Shown one piece after another: positions 1 through 10,850 of a stretch of 61,703 nt of DNA (the stretch's first letter is position 1; each line of letters starts with the position of its first letter). The translations under genes and the position numbers were made by a program. This stretch comes from Punctularia strigosozonata HHB-11173 SS5. Taxonomy: Eukaryota; Basidiomycota; Agaricomycetes; Corticiales; Punctulariaceae. The stretch is taken from the NCBI RefSeq assembly GCF_000264995.1, contig NW_006767440.1, forward strand, positions 1,661,673-1,723,375, given 5' to 3'. The notes beneath the pieces are model-generated. The model was not told where the DNA came from. It was given only the letters and a program-made list of their open reading frames with translations, and ran no database searches.

Positions 1-385
1 GGAGGAAGCGGCTCCGAGCGAGACCGCATTGGCGGCTCGCGCTCGGGGCCAGGCAAACGGCAGGGGCGAAGCTGGGGGTGGCAGGACGGGCACTCCGAGT
101 GCTCGGGGCGGGGTGCGACGGCGGGCGCGGGGGAGAACGCTACGCCGAGTGCGACCGCATTGGCGGCTCGCACTCGGGGATGGGCAGACGGCAGGGGCAG
201 GGGTGGAAGCTGCACCGAGCCAGACCGCGTTGGCGGCTCTCCCACGGACAGGGGCAGCGGGTGGAAGCTGAGGACGGCGGAGCGGGCACTGCAAGTGTCG
301 GGGCGAGATGCGACGGCGGGGACTTGCACGGCGTGCGCACTTGCAAGCGCGGTGCCAGGGGCGCTCTTGCCAGCGCGGTGGGCTG
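1..385. repeat. degenerate GC-rich minisatellite
   Basis: Imperfect repeats of a unit built around GACCGCATTGGCGGCTC begin near positions 22, 150 and 222, with intervening GGCAGGGGC and GGGGTGGAAGCTG blocks also repeated. All reading frames stay open because the DNA is GC-rich and repetitive, so the short ORFs here are not evidence of genes. The array is cut by the window edge and its full length is unknown. Confidence 0.6.
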
Positions 386-740
386 AGACGACAAGCCGGG
401 CAGGATGGTCACTGTCAGGTCACGTGATGGGCTCATTCGCGTTGAATCTCCTAAGTCCGTGTTGGCTACTGTATGTCATAGCAATCCCAAAGTACATAGA
501 GATACACTTCAGTTCATGAGGCTGTCACTGGTAAATGAATGGCACATTAGAGAAATCAACCACCTGAGACTAAACCATTATAATAGTGTTTCCTAGCCAT
601 CACTTCAGTGATCTACAGGGTACATAACTATGTTGTTGGCTACAGAGATATCTGGCTTTTCAGATATACATGCAAGATATGTATATAAAATAGGGGTAGA
701 TGGGATTAATTGATATCACAGAGGGAGACATGCAAGGATG

Positions 741-1003
741 AGGTGTCAGCAGTCTAGTACCAAACCCCAACTCCAATACTTACACCTAGATATGATTGAC
801 ACTGCAACAACCTTCTATGTCGATGTTTTCAAGCTCCCTTGTACCTACAAGACAGTACTCTCTAAATGGTCAGTCATCTGGCATGATTTAACAGTTTTAT
901 GTGATTTTTTGACCTTTTTGTGAAATTTTAAGAGAATATAGTTGTATCATGAACTATGTATTCCTATGTGTAGAAATTTGCCAGAGGGGGCATTTCCTGA
1001 TGA
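741..1003 (+). repeat. dispersed repeat, left copy (inverted relative to 60935-61203)
   Basis: About 265 bp of AT-rich DNA aligns by eye to the reverse complement of 60935-61203. Shared blocks in the same order include GAGGTGTCAGC, CCCCAACTCCAA, ACCTTCTATGTC, CAAGACAGT, ATGATTT.ACAGTTTT and TTTCCTGATG. Similarity stops abruptly after TTTCCTGATG near 1003. No coding capacity is evident. It is probably a non-autonomous transposon or an LTR fragment; its class is not determined. Confidence 0.7.
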
Positions 1004-1009
1004 GTGCGC

Positions 1010-1414
1010 AAGGGCATGGAGGTTCTCAAACCCGATCCTGCCGAATATCCCTGGTACCCGTATCTTACGCATTTGTGGGAGGACAAACCGCTTCGCGAGT
1101 AGTACGGGGTTGATGCAGTATCCCCATCTATCGGTGTCAACTGCCGCGTATTTGATTGTCGTATGATTATTTGACAATGCGAGATTCGCAAGGCTTTCAA
1201 GCCCTTTTGCGAATTGCCAGCGGTGTTCGACCCCTGGGCCGATTATATGAAGTATGAGCCGCCGACATTCTACTTTTGTTGGCCTATGGACCCAAAGATC
1301 ACGAATGCCTTTGCCATCAAGGAGAACTTAGCCTGGTACTGGAAGGAAGATGGGATGGGATGTAGATGGGAGGATCAGGATCTGGAGGCCACAGATACAC
1401 AACACGTGCGATGA
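1010..1414 (+). pseudogene. decayed ORF of unknown family
   Basis: A coding-like stretch lies directly right of the dispersed repeat. One frame reads EVLKPDPAEYPWYPYLTHLW and then hits TAG at about 1098. The frame resumes with GVDAVSPSIGVNCRVF and then hits TGA at about 1172. A second open stretch (about 1180-1414) reads FDPWADYMKYEPPTFYFCW. The composition resembles real protein but the in-frame stops are not removed by obvious short introns. I do not recognise the family. It may be a host gene relic or part of the neighbouring mobile element. Confidence 0.4.
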
Positions 1415-1560
1415 TGTGGAGTCCAGTATCCATTAATAGATGCTCCCTCCATTATAATACCAAGCAGCACCAGCGACAACGGGTATTGCTACAAACTGTA
1501 CGAAAACAAGATAGCGACAGAGTACACGGCACCAAAGGAAATCCCAAAGACTAAATCCGA

Positions 1561-3223
1561 TCAGACCTTAGTCTCGTTGCCAGCCCGAGCTTCCGCCCAC
1601 GCCGCCGTGCCGGGCGCGACGGACGACCCCGCGGTGGACACGGCCTCGGACGAGTGACCCGCGTACGTCTGAGGCACGGGCACGGGCATCGTCACAGGCG
1701 GCGCGGGTTCGTGATATTCGCGATAGTCTCCGCCTTCCTCGTCCTCGTCGTCCTCCACCTCCTCGATCCGCGCGCCGCCGTGCGGATCCGGTCGAGGTAT
1801 CCCGTGCGGCCCTCCACCTCCACCGAACATGCCGGATAACATCCCGAAGTCGCTCAAGCCCGCGCTCACACCGCCGCCGGTGGGCCCGCCGATGGAAGGC
1901 ATCGACATGAAGTCGAACGCGCCGGGAGACGACGCGCTGCCGGGCACGGAGGGTGCGAGGTGGCGCTTGACGCGGACGCGCTTCGTGCCCGCCTTCTCCT
2001 GGTTACGCTTCGGGCCAAGTCTCTGCTCCCAGAACACCCTGAGCGTCCGCTGCGCGGGAAGGACGACGAGGAACATGGGCAGGATCTGGCCAAAGCCCCA
2101 GTCGCGGTCGGCGTCGTCCGGGTGGTTGAAGTGCCGGAAGAGCTCGGTGTTGACGATCGCGATCGCGGACGCGGTGACGATGAGCGTCAGGTTCAGGATC
2201 ACGCGCCCGTCCACGTTCGGCCTGTACTCCGGGTTGCTGTTGTCGTTCCGCTTCGGCTTCCGGTCTTTCTTCGACGTCGGTGTGGGGACCTGCGGGGGGT
2301 CCGGCGCGAGCGGGTGACGTTGCCGGGGTGCTGTCCCGGAGCCATAGCTCGTCTTGGAGGAGGCGCGTGATCGACCGGGGTGGGGACCGCCGTTGCCTAG
2401 GGAAGGGTAGCCGTAGATGGCATTCCCCAAATTGGAGGTGGATGCCGATTGTACGTTCACCATCGGAACCTCCGGCATAGGTGGGTCGAGATTCCTCGCT
2501 CGGGAAGTGGGAATCTTCCTGAGTATCCTGGCTTTCATCTCCCCGTTCCTCGCGCTCCGCAACGCGCGCTTGAGCGTGGCCGTGTGGTTGTAGTCGTTCC
2601 AAACGAGGATGGTGTAAAACAGGGCGAGCGCACCGTAGAGCGCAAGGCCCGCGATGCGCCCCTTGGTGACCGCATCGAACGGGGCAAAGATGACGACGGA
2701 GCGACGGTCGTTGCACTCGTGGTCGTTACCGAAGACGGGCGAGGTGCCGAAGATGGAGAGCACGGTGACGAAGACGACGTAAGATTGCCCGACGGCGAGC
2801 AGCTTTACCCACTTGTCCGACTTCTTGTACCGATTATATTGTGGCAAGGCAAAGAAGATGGCGAACCAGGAGCCGGTAAGGAGGTAGCAGACCATGAGAC
2901 CGCTGAGTGCGCGATCAGCGCGAGGGGATGGACTGAGCACGCGGGCACGTACTCGTATAAGGCTAGCTGATCTTCAAGCGACTGCACCATGGTCGTGACG
3001 CACAAGGCGAGGTTCGTGATGATGAGCGTGGACAGTGCATCCGTGATTTCGTCTGCCGACGCGGAACGGGCGGCGAGGAGGGCTGAAGAAAGACCCTATG
3101 ATAAGTACATGCTCTTTCTGACGGAGCACGCTTCAACGCACATAAAAGGACTGACTGCAAGTAGAATGAGATCCGGACACCGATGCCGCTCACGTCCGTG
3201 TTCGGGTTGGGCGGGCTGCACAT
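1561..3223 (-). CDS. multi-pass integral membrane protein, fungal hypothetical
   Basis: Three exons: 3223-3109, 3052-2953 and 2902-1561 (introns of 56 and 50 nt, both GT-AG), giving 518 aa. The start is the ATG at 3223, just before the motif DVSGIGVRISFYLQ, which is characteristic of a family of fungal polytopic membrane proteins without an assigned function. Hydrophobic segments follow at about residues 9-28, 39-60, 72-92, 100-123 and 145-165. A long polar loop rich in Pro, Ser and Lys comes next, then two more segments (NLTLIVTASAIAIVNTELF and the ILPMFLVVLPAQ region). The C-terminal roughly 130 residues are Gly/Pro-rich and acidic (EEVEDDEDEE) and probably cytosolic. Function is unknown; the splice model is well supported because all three exons join into one continuous membrane protein. 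Confidence 0.82.
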
Positions 3224-4682
3224 GGACCGTCGACAGCGTCCTCAACAGAGGCGGGGCTGTCTCTGGGGGTATGCTGGTGTATCCTATGGGCATTTGGCGA
3301 AGAAGAAAGGGTACAGCCCATGCTGTCTCGAGGCGGGTCCTCGTTAGCGCTCGTACACGTGCCCGATGGCAGTTGGAGGCGAGCGCGGGAGTCTGTTCGT
3401 CGATCATCCGTTCGTGATTATTAGGAGGACGCGAGCAAGCACGTCGTCAACGCTGTGGGCGAGGGAGTATCGGTTGGAAGGACACAGACGAGAGCGCGCT
3501 AGAGGAACCAGGACGAGACAAGCAGGAGGCCCAAGGGCAGGCGCAAACGCGGCGCGGTCGTGCCCGCTCCGTGCTTGACCAGCTTCCATCATCATCCGGA
3601 ACGCAATCCACTCCGGCTTGGGACGCTTGGTGGTGGTAATCTCAGCTGATCTCGTCGACCGCGAGGACCACGATGGTCGTAGCATGCGCACAACCTCTGA
3701 GGCCTCGGCATATCGTCGGGCGTGGACGAGACTATTATTACAAACGTCCAGTAACCAGACCGCGAGCTCTGGCCTACACGGACGCCATCTATCTGCATGA
3801 CCGTACGGTGCACGACGTACTCCTTGGTCGATTCGGTATCGCTCATCTCACGTCGGCGTCGAATTCCCATCGGCACGCCGTATGTTTATCACCCCGGACG
3901 CGTCGAAGTCGCGGATAGCTCTCTTCGATTCTTGATCTGCATTGGCGAACGTCTTGGTGGGGACGTACGACACTCACGGATTACTCCGATCGTAGCTGAT
4001 CCAGAGGGCCGCATTGGACTTTGCAACGCAGCGCGGGGTGATTTTCTCATGACCATGCGTCGTCACTACTTGCTCCGACACCAGATGGACGGTGGCAGTG
4101 GGCAGCTCGGACGAGATAACCGCGTGGTACGCAGACGTACCTTTCGCAGAGCAATCCCAACCCTAGACCGAAGCACGTCTATGAATGACTTGTTCATCTC
4201 GGCATCGATGGCTGGATCAAGCCCTATGACGGAGTCCGACCATGATACAATAGGAAACGCCGCCTCCACGACTTCAAGCCATCCAATGTGGGTTGCATAC
4301 GACCAGGCTTATTCTTTGCCTTTTTATGCGCAGCAGAAAAACCCGACCTTTTCCACCGAAGAACAAGAGGTTGCTCTCTATTGCTTCTACCTTCCCACAC
4401 GAAGCAAAGATGCACCGGTAACCTTGGCCTCCTCGATGGGTCTCCGCATGTCCCATCCCGACCGCTGCTATCTGGATCAGCGTGCAGAACCGCCTCACCT
4501 CTACCCCGAACCAGGTTGTTGCACGCGACGCCCTTCCATGCCGATAACCATTCTTACCCTCGCCCGCATGCTCCGAGCCTCGCAGGAACGCGCGGGAGGG
4601 AGGGGGCCTATAAGACGCGCGTGCAATCAGGGATGTTTGAAGCAAGGCCTCGTCCAGGACATCCCCTGCACCCTCCGACGAT
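3224..4682. other. intergenic region with one weak gene candidate
   Basis: Several overlapping ORFs cross this stretch on both strands but none has recognisable domains or a credible splice chain. The best candidate is on the minus strand from ATG 3849: it begins MSDTESTKEYVVHRTVMQ. A frame further on (about 3720-3560) reads ARRYAEASEVVRML and KRPKPEWIAFRMMMEAG, but I could not join the two without ambiguity. The rest probably contains the 5' flanks of the membrane-protein gene and the peptidase gene. Confidence 0.3.
4608..4614 (+). promoter_or_regulatory. TATA box of the S53 peptidase gene
   Basis: CTATAAG lies about 70 nt before the ATG at 4683, in an otherwise GC-rich leader. Spacing matches the other TATA-containing promoters in this window. 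Confidence 0.6.
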
Positions 4683-6828
4683 ATGGTTGCGACCCGCCTC
4701 TTCTTCTTCGCCTCGGTGATCGCGCTCGCGGCGGCCACGCCGTTCGTCGGCAACCTCGTCCTGCATGAGTCCACGGACGTCGTTCCCGAGGGCTTCGTCA
4801 AGACCGGCCCCGCGTCGCCCGATACCCAGCTCAACCTTCGCATCGCTCTCGTTCAGAGCGATCCCGAGGGTCTCGAGAAGGCGCTGATGGACGTCAGCAC
4901 GCCGTCCAGCGAGCTCTACGGCGAACATCTTTCCAAGGTTTGTCATCTTATCAGTGTACACTCGTCAGCCGGTCCTCATCAACAATCGTACCTTGCAGGA
5001 AGAGGTCGAGAAGTTTGTCGCTCCCACTCAGGAGAGCGTCGACGCGGTCAACTCGTTCCTCAAGGCCAACGGTCTCACCTCCAAGGTCATCTCACCCGCC
5101 GGTGACTGGCTCAGCGTCTCCATGAGCGTCAAGCAGGCCAACGCCCTCTTCGACGCGGACTTCCAGACCTTCACCCACTCCGAGACCGGTCAGTCGGCGA
5201 TCCGCACGCTCGCCTACTCCATCCCCGCCTCGCTCAAGGGACACCTGGACCTCGTCCACCCCACCATCTCGTAAGCTGCCCCGCCCACGAAGCTCGTACC
5301 GATCACTCATATGGCGGTGATCCGTAGCTTCCCGAACCCCTTCGCCGGCAAGGTCCTGGCTAGCGCTCCTCTCGAATCCTTCGCGGGTGCCAAGAACCTC
5401 TCCAGCCGTGCCGTCCCAGCGTCTTGCGCGTCTACCGTCACCCCCGCCTGCCTCCAGGCTCTGTACGGCATCCCGACCACCAAGGCTACCCAGAGCACGA
5501 ACAAGCTCGCCGTCTCTGGCTTCATCGAGCAGTTCGCGAATGCCGCCGACCTGAAGGTGAATTGACCCTGTGTCGTTGAATGGCGGACACCGTGCTGACG
5601 TTTCTCCCTTACCAGACGTTCTTGACCGACTTCCGTACCGACATGAGCTCCTCGACGACATTCACCCTTGAGACCCTGGACGGCGGCTCGAACCCCCAGA
5701 ACGCTAACGAAGCCGGCATTGAGGCTGTAAGTGCCGTTCAACTCGATCTGCATCTCCTTCACTCAATCCGCCACACAGGACCTCGACATCCAGTACACCG
5801 TCGGCGTCGCCACTAACGTTCCCACCGTCTTCATCTCCGTCGGCGAGAACTTCCAGGACGGCGCGCTCGAGGGCTTCCTCGACATCATCAACTTTTTGCT
5901 GAACATGGCCTCCCCGCCGCAGGTGCTCACGACCAGCTACGGCCAGAACGAGAACACGATCTCGCGCGCCCTCGCCAACCAGCTGTGCAATGCTTACGCC
6001 CAGCTCGGTGCTCGTGGAACTTCCATTCTCTTCGCGTCCGGCGATGGAGGCGTGGCCGGATCCCAGACCACTCGGTGAGTGTCCTGTAACATCTAGCCAC
6101 AAACCTTGTGCTGACTTGATGCAGCTGCACTACCTTCTTGCCGACGTTCCCCTCGGGCTGCCCCTTGTAAGTCATCAGACAACCTCTCTGATGCCAGTGC
6201 TCAACATTCCATCCAGCATGACCTCTGTCGGAGCCACGACCGGTATCTCCCCTGAGGCCGCCACCACCTTCTCCTCGGGTACGTCATCATTGCTCGTCGC
6301 TCAAGAGAGGATCTCATGCCATCGAAACTAGGCGGCTTCTCCAACTACTTCGGCACCCCGTCGTACCAGTCCACCGCCGTCTCCTCCTACCTCACCCGTC
6401 TCGGCAACACCAACAGCGGCCTTTTCAACCGCTCCGGCCGTGCCTTCCCCGACGTTGCCGCCCAGGGCCAAAACGTGGAGATCATCGTCGGCGGCAGCGC
6501 TGAGCTCGTCGCGGGCACGAGCTGCTCCAGCCCCATCTTCGCCTCCGTCGTTTCCCTCCTCAACGATCGCCTTATCGCCGCCGGCAAGAGCCCGCTCGGC
6601 TTCCTCAACCCTTTCCTGTACTCCACCGGCGCTTCCGCGCTTAACGACATCACCAGCGGACACAATACCGGCTGCAACACCAACGGCTTCGCCACCATGA
6701 CCGGTTGGGACCCCGTCACCGGCCTCGGTACCCCCAACTTCGCTAAGGTAAGTGGCCTCTATGTCGCGGTTAATGAGAAATTGTGCTGACTGCATGCTTT
6801 TCAGCTCCTTACTGCTGTTGGGTTGTAA
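4683..6828 (+). CDS. secreted serine-carboxyl (sedolisin, S53) peptidase, tripeptidyl-peptidase/grifolisin type
   Basis: Nine exons: 4683-4937, 4999-5270, 5328-5556, 5616-5726, 5779-6074, 6125-6166, 6217-6278, 6332-6747 and 6805-6828, encoding 568 aa. A signal peptide (about residues 1-18, ending in AAA) precedes a pro-kumamolisin activation domain up to about residue 185, then the S53 catalytic domain. Catalytic residues are visible: Glu and Asp in EADLDIQY, the oxyanion Asp in ASGDGGVAG, and the nucleophile Ser in GTSCSSP. The C-terminal calcium site (NDITSGHNTGC and GWDPVTGLG) is present. These enzymes are made as zymogens, mature at acidic pH and degrade extracellular protein, consistent with a saprotrophic wood-decay lifestyle. 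The last exon codes only LLTAVGL and stop. The 3' end faces the coiled-coil gene, about 207 bp away. Confidence 0.95.
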
Positions 6829-7035
6829 AAAGTCGCCATCTTTTTATGCTTCGTGGATCGGATACGAGATGGATGATTAGTGATTACTCTGTATCCTGGA
6901 AGCGCAAATGTATTTCGTAGCAATTAATGCATGAGACCTTGCATGGAGTAACATACAATAGCATAGCATGAGACAAAGGAATAGCAACGAAAGCGAACTG
7001 TAACAAAAAGGGATGTCCCGATACGGTAAAACCTG

Positions 7036-10000
7036 TCATGAATTCGGCACGTTCGATTTGTACGTCTCAACCATCTCGTTAAGCTGCTGATTACGCTTAT
7101 CTGCATGCTCCTTCTCCCGCTGAAGGCGCCTGAAGCCAAGTTAGTTGCACATCAACTCGGCATGAACAGAAACCGCACTTGATCGTGTTCTCCAGTTGCA
7201 GGTGCATCTCCTTAGCACCTTGCCGTTCGCGCTTCACCTTCTCTTCGGCCGCCTTCAAGCGAGACTCGTATTCCTTCACCCTGGCCTCCCACTTATTGTC
7301 GGCGACTAGGGTCTTCTGGTTCATGGAGGCGAGTTTCTCCTCGGCGGCGGCGAGCTGGTTCTGGGCGACGTTCATCCTACGCTCCGCGGTAGTCGCCCGG
7401 CTGTGAAGAGACCGCAGCTCGCTCTGATCCACCTGACCAGGTTTCTTAGTCCCTGAAATTTGTGCCTGCAGGTCGGATATGGTGGCCTAACGAAACGCAA
7501 GCTCAGCATCGTGATGACCAGCGCGGAACATTCACGTACCTTGAGGCCGTCCATCTCTCCCTCCTTGGCGCTCATCTTACGTCGCCAGGTGGCCTTGGCG
7601 TCCGCCAACGTCTTCACGCTCGCCTCGAACTTGTCGATCTGCTTCCACCTTTGGTCGAGTTGCTTCCGCATGTCGGTGAGCTTCTCAGTGAAGCGCGCTT
7701 CCGCTTCCTTGCAGCGCTTCTCGAAGGTGATCTGAATCTGGCTGAGGGCCTTGAGCCTGCTGATCAAGTTATCGTGGAAGACGCCAAAGTTGGTAAACGG
7801 CTTCGTTTCGGCTTGTCCTTTCTTCTACAACCTCATATTAGCTTCTGAAGGAATAAGGGTGGAATTCAACTAACCGCGGTCTTGTCCACACCCAGTATTT
7901 TGTCCAGGTACTGGTAAATGGTCAACAGGAGCGTGTTCCGCTCCGTGAGCTGGTCACGGTACTGGTTCTCCGCCGACAACAGCGTCCGCTGATCCTTCGA
8001 CAGCCGCTGCTCGAGCTCGCTCACCCGCGACCTGAAGTTGGCGAGGTCGGCCTCCGCCGTCTTTAAGCTCGCCTGTGTCGCGTCCAGCTTCTCCGACATG
8101 TTCAATCGGGCCTGCGTCTGCGTCGCGAGCTGCGCGGCGAGGTCGCGGTTCTCGGCGTGCAGCCGGTCGATGACGCCGTCCCGGTCGCGGCCCTTGCCCT
8201 CGCGGTCGTCGAGCTCCCTTCGTGCACGCGCGAGCTCGTCCTCGAGGCGCTCAAGGTCGCGCTTCAGCCGATCAACCTCTAGCTGGAGCGAAAAGCGTGC
8301 AGTGGTATGCGTCTCTCCGGCCTTGCGCGACTCGGCCTCCAGGGCTTGCAGCGAGGACTGCACGGCACCGAGGTCGGCCTCCCGTTGCGAAAGCAGGGAT
8401 TGCGTGCGCGCGAGGTCGTTGAGCGCGGATTGCAGCGCCGAGTCCTTCGCCTCGAGCTGCCGCCGCTCTCGCCGTATCGCGGCCTCGTGCTCTCTTGCCG
8501 CCGAATCCATGTCCGCTTCAACGTGCTCCCTGCGCTGACGCTCACCGTTGAGGTCCTGAACGAGATCTTCCACGCGCTGGGTGAGCTCGTCTTGCCGCCG
8601 TCGGTGGGCTTCCATCTCCTGCTGGCACTTGTCATAGAGATCCTGCATCTCCTCCAACTGCGACTTGAGTCGTTGGCATTTCTGTAGTGCAACTGCTGGT
8701 TGAGGATGCCGTGCTTCTGAATGCACCTGCGCTCACCTCCTTGAGAGCGGCCTGAATGCCCTCGAGCCTCTCTCGCTCCACTGCTTCGTCCTCGCGTATC
8801 CGCGCACTCTCCTCCTTCAGCCTATCGTTCTCGTCCTCCAACACGTACACTTGCTCGCCCAGTCTCTGGATCTCGGCGTTGGCGCCCGTGATCTCCGCAT
8901 CCTTCTCCTCCGACTCCTGCTCAACATGGGCGAGCGCCGTTTCAAACTTGTTGATGACCTCCTCGGTGTTGGCCTCGAGCTCGGATATTTGAGCTCGGAG
9001 TTGCTCCGACTCGTGATCGCGTTCCGCGAGTACCTGTACCGACATAAGCGGAGGAGAAGGAGGATGATACATTCGCTCACATCCTTGAGCTCCTCGCACT
9101 GGTTCTTCGCTTCCTCCACCTCTCCTCTCCACTCCTCGTCGATCACGCCCACGATCCGCTCGTGCTCCGCCACGAGCTCCTCGATCTCACGGTTCTTCGC
9201 CTCCAACTCGTCCTCCTTCTGCTGCAGCTCGATCGACACTGCCGCGAGCTTATCCCGAACCGTGTTCAGATCGTCCTCGACCGCCTCCCTCGCGTCGCGC
9301 TCCTCCATCATCTGCGCGCGGCTCTCGCTCCTCTCCATGCTCTCCGCCTCATGCCTGCGCCGCGTATCCTCCAACTCGAGCTGGATCCTCTCGATCTCAT
9401 CCAAGAGGTCCTCCCGCTCCTCCTCCTTCTGGGCGATGACGCGCTCCTGCTCCTGCACCGCCGCCTGCAGATCCTCGTTCGCCGCCTCGAGCTCGCGCAC
9501 CCTCCTCTTCAACTTCTCCCTGCGCGCCTCGCCGCCCTCGGCCAGCAACGACGCGTCCCCGTTGCGCTCGAGCACGGCCTGCAACCGCTCCTTCTCGTCC
9601 ATATGCTCCTGCAGCACCTCCCGCGTCTCCTCCAGCTCCGCCTGCAGCTGCGCGTTCTCCTCCCTCAGCTCCCTCAGCTGCACGCCGTCGTCGGGGAGCC
9701 CGCTGCTGCCGCCTCGTCTTCGTCTCAGTTCGCGCAGCTCCCGGTCGCGGTCCTCGAGCAGCCGGCCGTTGGAGGCGAGCTCTTTCTCGAGCTCGGTGAC
9801 GACCTTGCGCATCTTCTTCAGGTCGCGGCCGCGCTCGTGGACCTCGATCTTGAGTTGGATGTTCTGTTTCAGCGCGGACTCGACCTGGTCCGGGGCCAGC
9901 TGCGCCAGGCGCTCCTCGAGGAAGTGCACGCGGAGCTTGATGTTGAAGTTTTCCTTCTTGAGGTTGTCGATTTGCTAGGTCGCGCGGGGTGAGTCGAGTG

Positions 10001-10424
10001 GGTTGGGTTGTGGGGGTGTGGAACGCACCTTCTCCTGGTCGCGAAGCGTGGGTGCCTTGGGACCGGCAACGCTCGATCGCGAGCGCTTGCCCCGACCTGG
10101 CATAGGCGTTCCCGGCTCGTCCTCCCACCGTTTCTCCTTGTCGGGCGTATTCAATACGCCGCCCTCTCCATCATCCGCATCCAAGTCTCGATGAGACGAC
10201 GAAGCCATACTGCCCAGGCGCTTGAAAACGGGTCCATTGCGAGAGAGGGTGGGTGGAGAAGGGGTGGCGACGGGGGCGGAAGAGGGGGCGGTCGAGCCGG
10301 AGGGGATGCGGGCGTTGCGGCCAGGAGTGGATATGCCGGAGACGAGGGAGCCGAGCGAAAAGTCGGGGAGTGTCGCCGAAGATTGGCCTGAGGTGTCGGC
10401 CTGCTGGTTGAGAGCGGCCGACAT
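7036..10424 (-). CDS. CM1 (centrosomin N-terminal motif) coiled-coil protein, gamma-tubulin complex recruiter at the MTOC/spindle pole body
   Basis: Seven exons: 10424-10029, 9974-9081, 9033-8737, 8681-7875, 7824-7540, 7486-7179 and 7129-7036, encoding 1026 aa. Residues 1-132 are Ser/Pro/Thr-rich and disordered. The CM1 motif begins the second exon (about residues 133-200), with the diagnostic string LKKENFNIKLRVHFLEERL. This motif binds and activates gamma-tubulin ring complexes in the Cnn/CDK5RAP2/Mto1/Pcp1 family. The rest (about 200-1010) is nearly continuous heptad coiled coil, ending in QQLNEMVETYKSNVPNS. It is therefore expected to act as a scaffold at spindle pole bodies or at septal/cytoplasmic nucleation sites. 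Whether it is the Pcp1/Spc110-like or the Mto1/ApsB-like member is not clear from sequence alone; no obvious C-terminal PACT-type calmodulin site is visible. All intron phases close without a frameshift. Confidence 0.93.
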
Positions 10425-10850
10425 GGCTGTTTCGCCGATGTTACGGGCAACAGTCCCTGGGCTGTTGTATTAAGATATGTGCAGGGTCGCTTAGCCCAGA
10501 GATCAATGGTGCCGCCAGACAAATCGGCCTTCGTGGATCCAACACTAGCTCCCTCGTTGGTGCGCGAGGAAACAGACGAGAGCGGAGGGCAGGCAAGGTT
10601 GGCAGGCGGTATAGGAGATCGGCTCTCGCAGCACAATCGCACCGCGACGAGCTTCAAGAGCCCGCGCCTGGGGCACGTGGTCGCTCAACATGTTGACGGG
10701 CGCTTATCTGGCGCCTGATAAAACCTTCCCGGCGGAGAGAGGAAAACGCCGGCCCGAGATACTGATTAGATGAATATGAAAAACCTAGCACGACTAATAC
10801 ACTAAACTACAAAATACATCAGAGCAACATCAATATCACAAAGGCGAGAA
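10425..10850. other. intergenic region between the CM1 gene and kinase A
   Basis: This holds the 5' flank of the CM1 gene and the 3' flank of kinase A. Short ORFs are present but none continues by splicing and none shows a domain. Nothing else was recognised. Confidence 0.5.

Noticed and set aside
3797-4768. 323-aa plus-strand ORF overlapping the start of the S53 peptidase
   Set aside because: It runs through the peptidase TATA box and leader into the signal-peptide region in another frame; no domain and uneven composition. Treated as chance.
8851-9978. Long plus-strand Ser/Arg-rich and Leu-rich ORFs opposite the CM1 gene
   Set aside because: They mirror the Glu/Leu/Arg-rich coiled coil on the minus strand; antisense of such sequence often stays open.
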